This document shows, one piece after another, positions 29,633 to 38,464 of a stretch of DNA of 64,000 bases (the first letter of the stretch is position 1; every line of letters begins with the position of its first letter). Made by a program: the position numbers and the translations under genes. The notes beneath the pieces were generated by a model, which saw nothing but the letters and a program-made list of their open reading frames with translations, did not search any database and was not told the DNA's origin. Origin of the DNA: Pseudomonadota bacterium (GTDB lineage: Bacteria > Pseudomonadota > Alphaproteobacteria > Caulobacterales > Caulobacteraceae); assembly GCA_018241995.1 (NCBI GenBank), contig JAFECT010000006.1:124001-188000 (forward strand). Direction: 5' to 3'.

Positions 29633-30418
29633 TCAGCCTTTGTTGAACTCGGGCTTCCGCTTCTCGATGAAGGCGGCCATGCCCTCCTTCTGGCCCTCGG
29701 TGCCGTAGAGGGAGTGGAACAGCCGCCGCTCCAGCATCACGCCCTGGGCCAGCGGGGTCTCGTAGGCGGCGTTGACCATCTCCTTGGTCAGGCGCACGGC
29801 GTGGGCGGGCAGGGCCGCGATCTTGGCGGCGGCGCCCTTGGCCTCCTCCATCAGCTTGTCCAGCGGCACCACGCGGCTCACCAGGCCCGAGCGCTCGGCT
29901 TCCGCCGCGTCCATCATCCGGGCGGTCAGGATCATGTCCATGGCCTTGGACTTGCCGATGGCGCGGGGCAGGCGCTGGGTGCCGCCGGCGCCGGGCGAGA
30001 CGCCCAGGTTGATCTCGGGCTGACCGAACTTGGCGTTCTCCGCGGCGATGATGAAGTCGCACATCATGGCCAGCTCGCAGCCGCCGCCGAGCGCATAGCC
30101 GGCCACGGCGGCGATCACCGGGGTGCGGGCGCGGGTAACGGCCTCCCAGTTGCGCGTGATGAAGTCCTGGCGATAGGCCTTGGCGTAGTCGAGCGGCGCC
30201 ATCTCCTTGATGTCGGCCCCGGCGGCGAAGGCCTTCTCGGAGCCGGTCACGACGATGCAGCGGACGTCGTCGTCCTCATCGAGCGTCTCGATCACCTCGG
30301 TGAGCTCGTCCATCAGGGTGTTGTTGAAGGCGTTCAGCGCCTCGGGCCGGTTCAGCCGCACCACGGCGTAGCCGTCCTCGCGCTCGACGATCAGGGTCTC
30401 GTAGCTCTTGTCGGCCAT
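29633..30418 (-). CDS. Enoyl-CoA hydratase/isomerase
   Basis: 261 residues, crotonase fold. The oxyanion-hole motif [11 protein letters not shown] is present, and both catalytic glutamates are in place ([11 protein letters not shown] and [17 protein letters not shown]). It hydrates 2-enoyl-CoA in fatty acid beta-oxidation; the sequence is close to the short-chain enzymes used for crotonyl-CoA. It keeps the Caulobacter order mutM-hydratase-rpsT-dnaA. Confidence 0.94.
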   Translation of the reverse strand: MADKSYETLIVEREDGYAVVRLNRPEALNAFNNTLMDELTEVIETLDEDDDVRCIVVTGSEKAFAAGADIKEMAPLDYAKAYRQDFITRNWEAVTRARTPVIAAVAGYALGGGCELAMMCDFIIAAENAKFGQPEINLGVSPGAGGTQRLPRAIGKSKAMDMILTARMMDAAEAERSGLVSRVVPLDKLMEEAKGAAAKIAALPAHAVRLTKEMVNAAYETPLAQGVMLERRLFHSLYGTEGQKEGMAAFIEKRKPEFNKG

Positions 30419-30484
30419 GGCCAGAAGGCTCCTCGGAAGGGTCGGCCGCTCTAAGCGCGTTCAGGCTCGGGGATCAAGGGCGAC

Positions 30485-31336
30485 CTACTTCTGGTGTCTG
30501 CGACACCAGAAGGTCGAGCGCCCGCCCTGGACGATGCGTTCGATGGCTCCGCCGCAGCCGGGATAGAGGCAGGGCTCGCCCTCACGGTCGTAGGCCTGGA
30601 AGCGGTGCTGGAAATAGCCCAGCTCTCCGTCCGCTCCGGCGAAATCGCGCAGGGTGGAGCCGCCGGCCTCGATCGCCTCGGCCAGGATCACCCTGACGTC
30701 GGCGACCAGCCGCTCGAGCTGCGGCTTCTTCAGCTTGCCCGCGGGCTTCAGCGGCGAGATGGCCGAGCGGTAGAGCGCCTCGCACACGTAGATATTGCCC
30801 AGGCCTGCGACGATGCGCTGGTCCAGCAGGCTGACCTTCACGTTCTGGGTCTTGCCTTTGAAAGCCGTGGCCAGCTGCTCGGCGTTGAACCCGTTGCCGA
30901 GGGGCTCGGGGCCCAGGCCGGCGAACCACGGATGGCTTTCCAGCCCCCCGGTGGGGATCAGGTCCATGTAGCCGAAGCGCCGGGCGTCGGCGAAGCCGAT
31001 CCGGGTGCCGGCCTCGGTGTGGAACACCAGATGCTGGTGCTTCTCGCCCGTCGGCGCCTCGCGCTGAAACACGCCCGGCGCCGCGCCGGAGATGGTGAAG
31101 CGGCCGGTCATCCCTAAGTGCGTCACCCAGGTCTCGCCGGTGGAAAGCTCGGCCAGCAGGTACTTGGCGCGTCGGTTCAGCCGCTCGACGCGCGCGCCGG
31201 TCAGGCGCTTGGCGAAATCCTTGGGCAGGGGAAAGCGCAGGTCAGGCCGGTTCTGCTCCACGCGCGCGATCACCGCCCCTTCGAGCACGGGGCGCAGCCC
31301 CTGGCGGACGGTTTCGACCTCGGGAAGCTCAGGCAT
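30485..31336 (-). CDS. mutM: Formamidopyrimidine-DNA glycosylase
   Basis: 283 residues starting [14 protein letters not shown]; after Met removal Pro is the catalytic nucleophile and Glu the acid. The DNA-binding H2TH region includes [15 protein letters not shown]. The C-terminal zinc finger is Cys-x4-Cys (CLYPGC) then Cys-x2-His (FWCRRHQK), where the usual fourth ligand is Cys. It excises 8-oxoguanine and FapyG. The His replacement is confirmed by the codon CAC on the coding strand. Confidence 0.95.
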   Translation of the reverse strand: MPELPEVETVRQGLRPVLEGAVIARVEQNRPDLRFPLPKDFAKRLTGARVERLNRRAKYLLAELSTGETWVTHLGMTGRFTISGAAPGVFQREAPTGEKHQHLVFHTEAGTRIGFADARRFGYMDLIPTGGLESHPWFAGLGPEPLGNGFNAEQLATAFKGKTQNVKVSLLDQRIVAGLGNIYVCEALYRSAISPLKPAGKLKKPQLERLVADVRVILAEAIEAGGSTLRDFAGADGELGYFQHRFQAYDREGEPCLYPGCGGAIERIVQGGRSTFWCRRHQK

Positions 31337-31450
31337 GGGCCTCAGATAGCGGGGCGGCGGGGCGCGCGAAAGCCTGACAGGACGGTGGCGCTAGCTAGGC
31401 GAAAGCCGCCGCTAACCGCGTTGAAACTTCCCTCGCCTAAGCTTCACGCC

Positions 31451-32539
31451 ATGAAGATCGACGTCGTCAGGGCCAGGGAGCTGACCGGGCGGGACCGCGC
31501 GCGCTGGTCCGCGCTGCAGGCGAGCCTTGGCCGGACCTACGCTTCGCCCTTCCTGTCGCCGGGCTGGGCCCAGGCGGTGGACGCGGCCCAGGCGCCCTTC
31601 GGCGCCGAGACCCAGGTGGCGATCCTGCGCGACGCCACGGGGCTGCAGACCGGCTTCCTGCCGATCAAGCGCGTGGGCGACACGGCCATGCCGGCCGGCG
31701 CGCCGCTCTGCGACTATCAGGGCCTGGTGGCCCAGGCGGGGCTCGAGGTCGATCCGCGAGAGATCCTGAAGGCTCTAGGCGTCGCCCGCTTCGACTTCTC
31801 CCACATGCTGGCGGCGGACCCGACCTTCGGCCGCCATGGCCAGGGCGGCGACCTCTCCTATGTTGTGGGCCTGGAAGACGGCTGGGAGGCCTATGAGCAG
31901 GGCCGCCGCGAGGCGGGCACCGACATCCTGAAGGACATCGCCAAGAAACGGCGCAAGATCGAGCGGGAGCTGGGCCCCGTCGAGTTCAGGGCCTTCTCGC
32001 GCTCGAAGGCGGATTTCGACACCCTGTTCGCCTGGAAGCGCGCCCACCTGAAGCGCACCCGCCAGACCGACGTGACGGCGCCGCCCTGGGCGCGCCTGCT
32101 GATGGAAAACCTGTTCGAGAGCCGCGACCCGGACTTCGGCGGCGCCCTCTTCACCCTGCACATCGGCGACCGATTGGCCGCGGCCCACTTCCACCTGCGC
32201 GGCGGCGCCCAGGTCCACGCCTGGTTCATCGCCCACGACGAGGCCTTCGAGCGGCACTCGCCCGGCCTGGTGATGTTCGGCGAACTGCTGCGCTGGATGG
32301 CCGGGAGCCCCTATCGCGAACTCGACCTCGGGCCGGTGGCCTATCGCTTCAAGGACCGGCTGGCCAATCGCGGGCGCGAGATCGTGCACGGCTTCGTCGG
32401 CCGGCCCTCCTCGGCGACCCTGGTGCGCGCGGCCGAGTACGGCGTGCGCAAGGTGGCTGAAAGCCTGCCGCTCGGCCGCGTCTCGCAGTGGCCGGGCAAG
32501 GCCATGCGCCGGCTCGACACTCTTCGCGCGCTGGGCTGA
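31451..32539 (+). CDS. CelD/FemAB-like GNAT N-acetyltransferase
   Basis: 362 residues from ATG 31451. Two GNAT-like halves: an N-terminal half with YASPFLSPGWAQAVDAAQ and a C-terminal half with GDRLAAAHFHLRGGAQVHAWFIAHDEAFERHSPGLV and ELDLGPVAYRFKDRL. This matches the BcsL/CelD family seen in polysaccharide clusters; Caulobacter HfsK (holdfast N-acetyltransferase) belongs to the same superfamily. Sugar or peptidoglycan substrate is inferred only from family. Its stop is one base from the stop of the convergent membrane protein. Confidence 0.82.
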   Translation: MKIDVVRARELTGRDRARWSALQASLGRTYASPFLSPGWAQAVDAAQAPFGAETQVAILRDATGLQTGFLPIKRVGDTAMPAGAPLCDYQGLVAQAGLEVDPREILKALGVARFDFSHMLAADPTFGRHGQGGDLSYVVGLEDGWEAYEQGRREAGTDILKDIAKKRRKIERELGPVEFRAFSRSKADFDTLFAWKRAHLKRTRQTDVTAPPWARLLMENLFESRDPDFGGALFTLHIGDRLAAAHFHLRGGAQVHAWFIAHDEAFERHSPGLVMFGELLRWMAGSPYRELDLGPVAYRFKDRLANRGREIVHGFVGRPSSATLVRAAEYGVRKVAESLPLGRVSQWPGKAMRRLDTLRALG

Positions 32540-32540
32540 C

Positions 32541-33713
32541 CTAGAGGTAGCTCAGCCACCAGTCGCGCCGCGTGCGCTTGATCCGCCCCCACCAGGCGCA
32601 GAGCGGATAGAAGCCGACGACCACAGCGGCCCAGATCGCATAGACCGCCGGCAGGCCAAACCCGAACCCCGCGATCTGCCCCGGATTGACCAGGAAGGCG
32701 GATGCCGGCTTGCCCTGCAGCGCCACGCCCAGGCCCAGCGCGATCAGGTGCAGGGCGTAGAGGTGGCCCACATAGTAGAACAGGGGCACGCGGCCGTAGG
32801 TCTGCAGCGCCGCCGTCAGCCGCCCGCCGAGTTTCTCCAGCAGCGGGAGCAGCATCAGCACCGGCCCCAAGGTCGCCAGCACGAAGTCCAGCGAGGGTGG
32901 GTATTTGGTGACCGCCAGGAAGCTCATGGCCGTGCGGGCCGGGTCGGACTGCAGACTCCAGGGCCGCGGGTCGCCATAGTGGTTCAGGCTGCGCAGGATC
33001 AGGAACCCAACGACGCAGGTCAGCCCCGCCAGGACCAGGGTCCGCGCCCTCTTCCCGGGCGCCTGGTTGAACGGCGGCCCCAGGCCGTAGCCCAGCGCCA
33101 TGACCCCGGTCCAAGGCAGGACCGCGTAGGCGACCAGCAGCTTCACCGGCCCCGCAGAAGCCAGGGCGACCGGCCCGAACAGCACCTGGAACGGCAGGGC
33201 CCACGGTCCGAGCGTCTTGGGATCGAGGCCGTCGAACAGATTGTGCCCGGCGATCAGCGCCAAGCCGACCAGGGCCACCGCCGGGGCCGGCAGCCAGATC
33301 AGTCCCGCCAGCAGGATCATCGAGGCGCCGATCGCCGCGATCACGGTCAGCACGATCAGGTCGAAATTGAAATTGAGCGCGAAGCTTACGACCGTCGCGT
33401 CCAGCAGCACGAGCCACAGCCCCCGCGTCAGCAGGAACAGCGCCAGCTCGCTCCGGCTCTTGCCCGAGGCCCGCTGCAGCCAGGCGGAGACCCCCGACAG
33501 CAGCACGAAGGTCGGCGCGCAGAAGTGGGTCACCCAGCGCGTCGCGAACAGGGCGGGGTTGGAGGCGGCCGCGTCGGTCGGGTCGATCCCGTGCGAGCCC
33601 AGGTGCAGGAAGTCGCGCGCATGATCCAGCGCCATGACCACCATCACCAGACCGCGCAGGGCGTCGATCGCCCCGATGCGCAGGCCTCTCACACTGGCGC
33701 TCGCCGATTGCAT
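32541..33713 (-). CDS. DUF1624/heparan-glucosaminide N-acetyltransferase-like membrane protein
   Basis: 390 residues, about ten membrane helices. The start RIGAIDALRGLVMVVMALDHARDF carries the Asp-Arg-Gly and His residues typical of the YeiB/DUF1624/HGSNAT-type acyltransferase superfamily. These proteins move acyl groups across the inner membrane to sugars or other acceptors. The convergent GNAT-like neighbour might act on a related envelope glycan, but this is speculative. Confidence 0.85.
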   Translation of the reverse strand: MQSASASVRGLRIGAIDALRGLVMVVMALDHARDFLHLGSHGIDPTDAAASNPALFATRWVTHFCAPTFVLLSGVSAWLQRASGKSRSELALFLLTRGLWLVLLDATVVSFALNFNFDLIVLTVIAAIGASMILLAGLIWLPAPAVALVGLALIAGHNLFDGLDPKTLGPWALPFQVLFGPVALASAGPVKLLVAYAVLPWTGVMALGYGLGPPFNQAPGKRARTLVLAGLTCVVGFLILRSLNHYGDPRPWSLQSDPARTAMSFLAVTKYPPSLDFVLATLGPVLMLLPLLEKLGGRLTAALQTYGRVPLFYYVGHLYALHLIALGLGVALQGKPASAFLVNPGQIAGFGFGLPAVYAIWAAVVVGFYPLCAWWGRIKRTRRDWWLSYL

Positions 33714-33868
33714 GGACGTACCTCACTGCGACAACCGGCGAGCATGCCGCCTCCGCGCGAGCGGAGACAGGCTCCGGCGTGTCGTTCGAACTGCATTTCA
33801 GGCCGTCGGCGACATTGTCTTGCGCCCTGGCCGCCGATAGGGTCCGCGCCGTTTTCCGGCGGACCGAA

Positions 33869-35083
33869 ATGAAAACCACCCCGACCCTGACCCTTGCCGA
33901 CATCGAAGCCGCCGCCGAGCGCATCAGGGGTCACGTCGACCGCACGCCTTGCCGACGCTCGCGCCAGCTGTCGCAGCTCACCGGGGCCGAGGTCTGGGTC
34001 AAGTTCGAGAACCTGCATTTCACCGCCTCCTTCAAGGAGCGCGGTGCGCGTAATCGCCTGTCGCAGCTGAGCCCGGAAGAGAAGAAACGTGGCGTGGTCG
34101 CGGCCTCGGCGGGCAACCATGCGTCCGCGCTTGCCTACCATGGCCAGCAGCTCGGCGTGCCGGTGACCATCGTCATGCCGCACGGCACCCCCTTCGTGAA
34201 GATCGACAAGACGGCCCGCTTCGGCGCCACCGTCGTCATCGAGGGCATGAGCTTCGACGAGGCCACCACCCACGCGCACATGCTGCGCGACACCAAGGGC
34301 TACATCTTCGTCTCCGCCTTCGACGACATCGGCATCGTGACGGGCCAGGGCACCTGCGGGCTCGAGATCATGCAGGATGCGCCGGACCTGGACGCCATCG
34401 TGGTCCCGATCGGCGGCGGCGGCCTGATCGCCGGCGTGGCGACCGCGGCCAAGGCAATCAAGCCGGACATCAAGATCTATGGCGTCGAGGCGGCCATGTA
34501 TCCGTCCTTCGCGGCGCGCCGACGGGGTGAGAAGGCCGTGTGCGGCGGCGCCACCATCGCCGAGGGCATCGCCATCAAGGCCGTAGGCGACATCCCCTTC
34601 GCCATCGCCGACCCGCTGGTCGACGAGGTGCTGGTGGTCGACGAGAAGGACTTCGAGGAGGCCGTGGCCTTCTACGCCACCGTCGAGAAGACCGTGGCCG
34701 AGGGCGCGGGCGCCGGCGGCCTGGCGGCCCTGCTGCGCTATCCGGACAAGTTCAAGGGCAAGAAGGTCGGACTGGTGCTGGCGGGCGGCAATATCGACCC
34801 GCGCATGCTGGCGAGCGTGCTCTATCGCGAGATGGTGCGCGAGGGCCGCATGGTCACCTTCCGGATCATCGCCGACGACCGCCCAGGCGTGCTGGGCGGG
34901 ATGGCCGCCGCCATCGGCTCGGTCGGGGGCAACATCCTGGACGTGGTCCACAATCGCCTGGCGCTGGAAGTGCCGGCCAAGGGGGCGGAGTTCGACATCG
35001 TCGTCGAGACCCGCGATCAGCAACACGCCGCCGAGATCGGCCGCGCGCTCACGGAGAAGGGCTATGCGCTCAAGTCGGCTTAA
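33869..35083 (+). CDS. ilvA: Threonine ammonia-lyase (threonine dehydratase)
   Basis: 404 residues from ATG 33869. PLP-binding Lys is in FTASFKERGARN, the phosphate loop is PIGGGGLIAG, and a C-terminal ACT domain (RIIADDRPGVLGGMAAAIG) makes it about 404 long, like the biodegradative-type/single-ACT enzymes. It makes 2-oxobutanoate for isoleucine. Its 3' end overlaps the FKBP start by 20 bases. Confidence 0.93.
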   Translation: MKTTPTLTLADIEAAAERIRGHVDRTPCRRSRQLSQLTGAEVWVKFENLHFTASFKERGARNRLSQLSPEEKKRGVVAASAGNHASALAYHGQQLGVPVTIVMPHGTPFVKIDKTARFGATVVIEGMSFDEATTHAHMLRDTKGYIFVSAFDDIGIVTGQGTCGLEIMQDAPDLDAIVVPIGGGGLIAGVATAAKAIKPDIKIYGVEAAMYPSFAARRRGEKAVCGGATIAEGIAIKAVGDIPFAIADPLVDEVLVVDEKDFEEAVAFYATVEKTVAEGAGAGGLAALLRYPDKFKGKKVGLVLAGGNIDPRMLASVLYREMVREGRMVTFRIIADDRPGVLGGMAAAIGSVGGNILDVVHNRLALEVPAKGAEFDIVVETRDQQHAAEIGRALTEKGYALKSA

Positions 35084-35600
35084 GCAGGGCGCGGCCCTCG
35101 CCCTTGCCGCGCTGTTCGCGCTCGGCGCCGCGGGCTGCGGCTCCAAGGGCGCCAGCGGCTATGCGGCCGAAGCGGCGGCCAAGTCCGCCAAGGACACGGC
35201 CGACTGGCTGGCCAAGAACGCCAAGGACCCGGGCGTGAAGACCCTGCCCGACGGACTGCAGTACCGCGTGGTTTCCACCGGGGCCGGCGGTCCGTCGCCC
35301 AAGCTCGGCGACGAGGTGCGGGTGAACTACGAGGGCGCCCTGACCGACGGCACGGTGTTCGACAGCTCCTACGCCCGCAATCAGCCCGCCGTGTTCACTG
35401 TGGGTGAGGTGGTGCCCGCCTGGAACGAGGCGCTGCAGCTGATGAAACCCGGCGACACCTGGTACCTCTATGTGCCGCCCAAGCTCGGCTACGGCCCGGA
35501 AGGCAAGGGCCCGATCCCGCCCAACGCCATCATGGTGTTCAAGATCGAGCTGATCGCGGTCCTGCCGGCCGGCGGTGCGGGCGGCGGCGCCAACGCCTAG
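35064..35600 (+). CDS. FKBP-type peptidyl-prolyl isomerase, secreted
   Basis: 178 residues. An N-terminal hydrophobic signal (AALALAALFALGAAGCG) ends in Cys, so it may be a lipoprotein, though the lipobox is weak (AAGC). The FKBP domain starts KLGDEVRVNYEGALTDGTVFDSSY and ends PPNAIMVFKIELI. It assists folding in the periplasm. ATG lies inside the last codons of ilvA (20-base overlap, different frame). Confidence 0.93.
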   Translation: MRSSRLKQGAALALAALFALGAAGCGSKGASGYAAEAAAKSAKDTADWLAKNAKDPGVKTLPDGLQYRVVSTGAGGPSPKLGDEVRVNYEGALTDGTVFDSSYARNQPAVFTVGEVVPAWNEALQLMKPGDTWYLYVPPKLGYGPEGKGPIPPNAIMVFKIELIAVLPAGGAGGGANA

Positions 35601-35656
35601 CCTGGCAGGCGATCCAACGTCGGCCAGCGTACGCTCAGGCCCTGCCTTCCCGCCTC

Positions 35657-35671
35657 GTTCGCTTTTTGTTC
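35657..35671. promoter_or_regulatory. LexA (SOS) box of comM
   Basis: GTTCgctttttGTTC is a perfect alphaproteobacterial LexA site, with the T-rich spacer common in Caulobacter boxes. It ends 63 bases before the comM ATG, and no other gene starts nearby. A small inverted repeat (TATCC-gttt-GGATA, 35696-35709) lies between it and the start codon. Confidence 0.85.
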
Positions 35672-35734
35672 TTGATCCGGGCCAGAGATTTCGCTTATCC
35701 GTTTGGATAGGTTGAGATCGGGGGAACGCAACGT

Positions 35735-37279
35735 ATGGTTGGCCGGGTCGCAACGGTGGCGTTCGAGGGCGTCGATGCTCGGCGCGTCGATGTCGAGGTG
35801 CAGTTCACCCACGCGCAGCAGCCGCAGTTCCATGTCGTGGGCCTGGCCGACAAGGCCGTGGCCGAAAGCCGCGAGCGGGTGCGCGCCGCCTTCGCCGGGC
35901 TGGGCCTGTCCCTGCCGGCCAAGCGGGTGGTGGTTTCCCTGGCTCCGGCCGACCTGCCCAAGGAGGGCAGCCACTACGACCTGCCGATCGCGCTCGCCAT
36001 CATGGCCGCGATGGGGGTGATCCCGCTCGATGCGCTCGACGAGTGGGCCGCAGTGGGCGAATTGCGCCTGGACGGCCAGATCGCGCCGGTGGCGGGAACG
36101 CTGCCCGCCGCGGTGGCGGCGGCCAGCTTCGGTCTGGGCCTGATCTGTCCGGAAGCCAATGGGCCGGAGGCCGCCTGGGCCGGCGAGGTGGCGCTTCTGG
36201 CGCCGCGTTCGCTCATCTCGCTCGTGAACCATTTCCGCGGCGTCCAGATCATGGCCGCGCCCGAGCCGGGGCCGCTGGCGGCGGGCGCGGCCAGCCTCGA
36301 CCTGCGCGACGTCAAGGGGCAGGAGCAGGCCAAGCGCGCGCTGGAGATCGCCGCGGCCGGCGGCCACAACCTGCTGTTCACCGGCCCGCCGGGCTCCGGC
36401 AAGTCCATGCTGGCGCAGCGCCTGCCGGGCATTCTGCCACCGTTGGCCGCGCGCGAACTGCTCGAGACCTCCATGGTCCATTCCATGGCCGGCTTGATCG
36501 CACGCGGCGAGCTGACGCGCGCCCGGCCGTTCCGGGCGCCCCACCACTCCGCCAGCATGGCCGCCCTGGTCGGCGGCGGAACCCGCGCCAAGCCGGGCGA
36601 GGTTTCCTTGGCTCACAATGGAGTGCTGTTTCTGGACGAGCTACCGGAGTTCGCGCCTCAGGTGCTCGACAGCCTGCGCCAGCCGCTCGAGACCGGTGAG
36701 GTCGTGGTCGCCCGCGCCAACCACCATGTCAGATATCCGGCGAGGGTACAGCTGATCGCCGCCCAAAACCCCTGCCGCTGCGGCCACGGCGGAGGCGGCA
36801 AGGGCCACTGCGGCAAGGCCCCGCGCTGTCAGGTGAGTTACCAGGGCCGTATTTCCGGCCCGTTGCTCGACCGCATCGACCTGCAGGTCGACGTTCCGCC
36901 CGTCACCGCCGCTGACATGGCGCTGCCGCCGCCCGCCGAAGGCTCCGCCGAGGTCGCTGCGCGCGTGGCCGAAGCGCGTGCGGCCCAGGCCTTCCGCGCC
37001 AGGGAGCTCGACCTCGGAGCCGACAACGAGCTGAACTGCCGCCTCTCCGGCGAGGCGCTGGAGAAGGCCTGCGCGCTCGACGGCCCCGCCCGCGCGCTCC
37101 TTACCCGCGCCGCGGAGCTCGGTGGGCTGACCGCACGCGGCTGGACCCGCACCCTGCGCCTCGCGCGCACCATCGCCGACCTGGAGAGCCACGACGCGGT
37201 CCTGCGCCGTCACGTCGCCGAGGCCTTGATCTACCGCCGCGCGGGCTGGGACCATCCCGCGACGGCGACGGTCGGGTAG
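35735..37279 (+). CDS. comM: ComM/YifB family AAA+ ATPase (Mg-chelatase-like)
   Basis: 514 residues. An N-terminal Lon-like domain (VGLADKAVAESRERVRAAF) is followed by an Mg-chelatase-type AAA+ domain with Walker A GPPGSGKSMLAQRLPGILPP, Walker B LFLDELPEF, and a Cys-rich patch (CRCGHGGGGKGHCGKAPRC). ComM is a hexameric helicase that promotes branch migration during transformation in Vibrio. The SOS box upstream suggests damage induction. Confidence 0.94.
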   Translation: MVGRVATVAFEGVDARRVDVEVQFTHAQQPQFHVVGLADKAVAESRERVRAAFAGLGLSLPAKRVVVSLAPADLPKEGSHYDLPIALAIMAAMGVIPLDALDEWAAVGELRLDGQIAPVAGTLPAAVAAASFGLGLICPEANGPEAAWAGEVALLAPRSLISLVNHFRGVQIMAAPEPGPLAAGAASLDLRDVKGQEQAKRALEIAAAGGHNLLFTGPPGSGKSMLAQRLPGILPPLAARELLETSMVHSMAGLIARGELTRARPFRAPHHSASMAALVGGGTRAKPGEVSLAHNGVLFLDELPEFAPQVLDSLRQPLETGEVVVARANHHVRYPARVQLIAAQNPCRCGHGGGGKGHCGKAPRCQVSYQGRISGPLLDRIDLQVDVPPVTAADMALPPPAEGSAEVAARVAEARAAQAFRARELDLGADNELNCRLSGEALEKACALDGPARALLTRAAELGGLTARGWTRTLRLARTIADLESHDAVLRRHVAEALIYRRAGWDHPATATVG

Positions 37280-37362
37280 CCATCGACGCAACTTCGGCTG
37301 GGGTTCGTCGCTTTAACCTCTGCAGGACCGCGAGGGGTGGCGCGGTCTCCAGAGGAGTGCCG

Positions 37363-37908
37363 ATGCAACACCCCCGTCTGCTTCCCAGGGCCCGAGCGCT
37401 CGCTGTCGCCGGCGCCCTGCTCGCCGTGGCGCTTGTCACGAGCCCGGCCACCGCCGCCGTTGAACGCCTGCCCGACGGCGGCGCGCCGGCCTTCCAGGTC
37501 ACGGTGCCCGACGGCTGGACCAGCGCACGCGACGGCGTCGGCAATCTCAGGATAATGGCCGGCGATAAGAGCGGCGCTCTTGTGCTGAACCTCGTGGCCC
37601 ATGCGGCGGTGGCAGGCGCGGACCTGGATCAGGTCGCGGCCGAATCGCTGAAGGTCGCCAAGGCGGAGCCATTCTCCGCCGCCGAGGACGCCATGGTCGA
37701 CGGCCATCCCGGCCGGGCCTACGTCTCGCGCGTTGTCACGCCCGCGGGCGCCTTGTCGATACGACTGGTCCTGGTGCGCCTGGACGACACCCACCTGGCC
37801 AGCGAGACGGAACTGCTGCGCGCAGATGCCAACCCGGCCCAGGCCAAGGCGCTGCGCGAGGCCATCCTTGGCATACGCCTGGTGGACCGGCCGCCGCTTC
37901 AGACCTGA
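37363..37908 (+). CDS. Secreted hypothetical protein
   Basis: 181 residues from ATG 37363, chosen over the GTG six bases upstream because agaggag (37351-37357) gives a proper ribosome site. A signal peptide (ALAVAGALLAVALVTSPATAA) is followed by a soluble domain with FQVTVPDGWTSARDGVGN and RVVTPAGALSIRLVLVRLDD. The fold resembles small lipoprotein-like domains that start with a Trp-rich strand, but I do not recognise a named family. Confidence 0.8.
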   Translation: MQHPRLLPRARALAVAGALLAVALVTSPATAAVERLPDGGAPAFQVTVPDGWTSARDGVGNLRIMAGDKSGALVLNLVAHAAVAGADLDQVAAESLKVAKAEPFSAAEDAMVDGHPGRAYVSRVVTPAGALSIRLVLVRLDDTHLASETELLRADANPAQAKALREAILGIRLVDRPPLQT

Positions 37909-37914
37909 ACCGCC

Positions 37915-38169
37915 TCAGTCCTGGCCGTCGCCGCGAACGCGCTTGACGGCGTGCTCCAGGGCCGCCTCGGCGACGGCTTCGCCGTAGCAGTCGCTGAGCG
38001 TGGCGGCCTGACGCAGGATGCCCAGCACCAGAGGCTGGTCCGCCTCCGCGATGTCTGCGACGGCTGCGGCGAACTCCCTGGACTGCCGCTCGCGGGCGGC
38101 GGCCGGGCAGGGCTCTTCGGCCGGCGAAGGGGGAAAGGGCTGGGAACACGAGGACATGACCCGACCCAC
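37915..38169 (-). CDS. Small hypothetical protein
   Basis: 84 residues, ATG 38169 (or 38157). An N-terminal Pro/Ser segment precedes a helical Ala-rich body (EFAAAVADIAEADQPLVLGILRQ...ALEHAVKRV) with an ordinary composition. It ends 6 bases after the previous gene and is on the opposite strand. Other frames in this GC-rich stretch are also open, so the call is tentative. Confidence 0.4.
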   Translation of the reverse strand: MGRVMSSCSQPFPPSPAEEPCPAAARERQSREFAAAVADIAEADQPLVLGILRQAATLSDCYGEAVAEAALEHAVKRVRGDGQD

Positions 38170-38464
38170 ATGCCCGGTCGCTTCAAGGTTGGCCTCAGGT
38201 CGAAACGCCGCACGGCTCCGCTTCGTGTCGGCGCCGATCGACGAAGCCTATGCTGCCGTAAGGGAAACCGTCGCAGAGCGCCAAGCGCGCCAGCGGCGAT
38301 GCGTCGCGGGAACATTCGAGCCGGGCCGCGTTTGCGCACCTGATCGGCCGCGACCGCGCGACGCATAGAGTTAATGCGCCGGAAGCCTTGTTACGCTTGG
38401 GTTTTTTGAAGGCTCGTTAACGATTGGCGTGTGACCTTGTCCGTGACAAGTGCGGGGAGAGGCC

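Noticed and set aside
38170..38464. Possible gene or RNA in the gap before the ShkA-like kinase
   Set aside because: Several short frames are open on both strands but none has a ribosome site or recognisable protein features, and I see no RNA fold of a known family.
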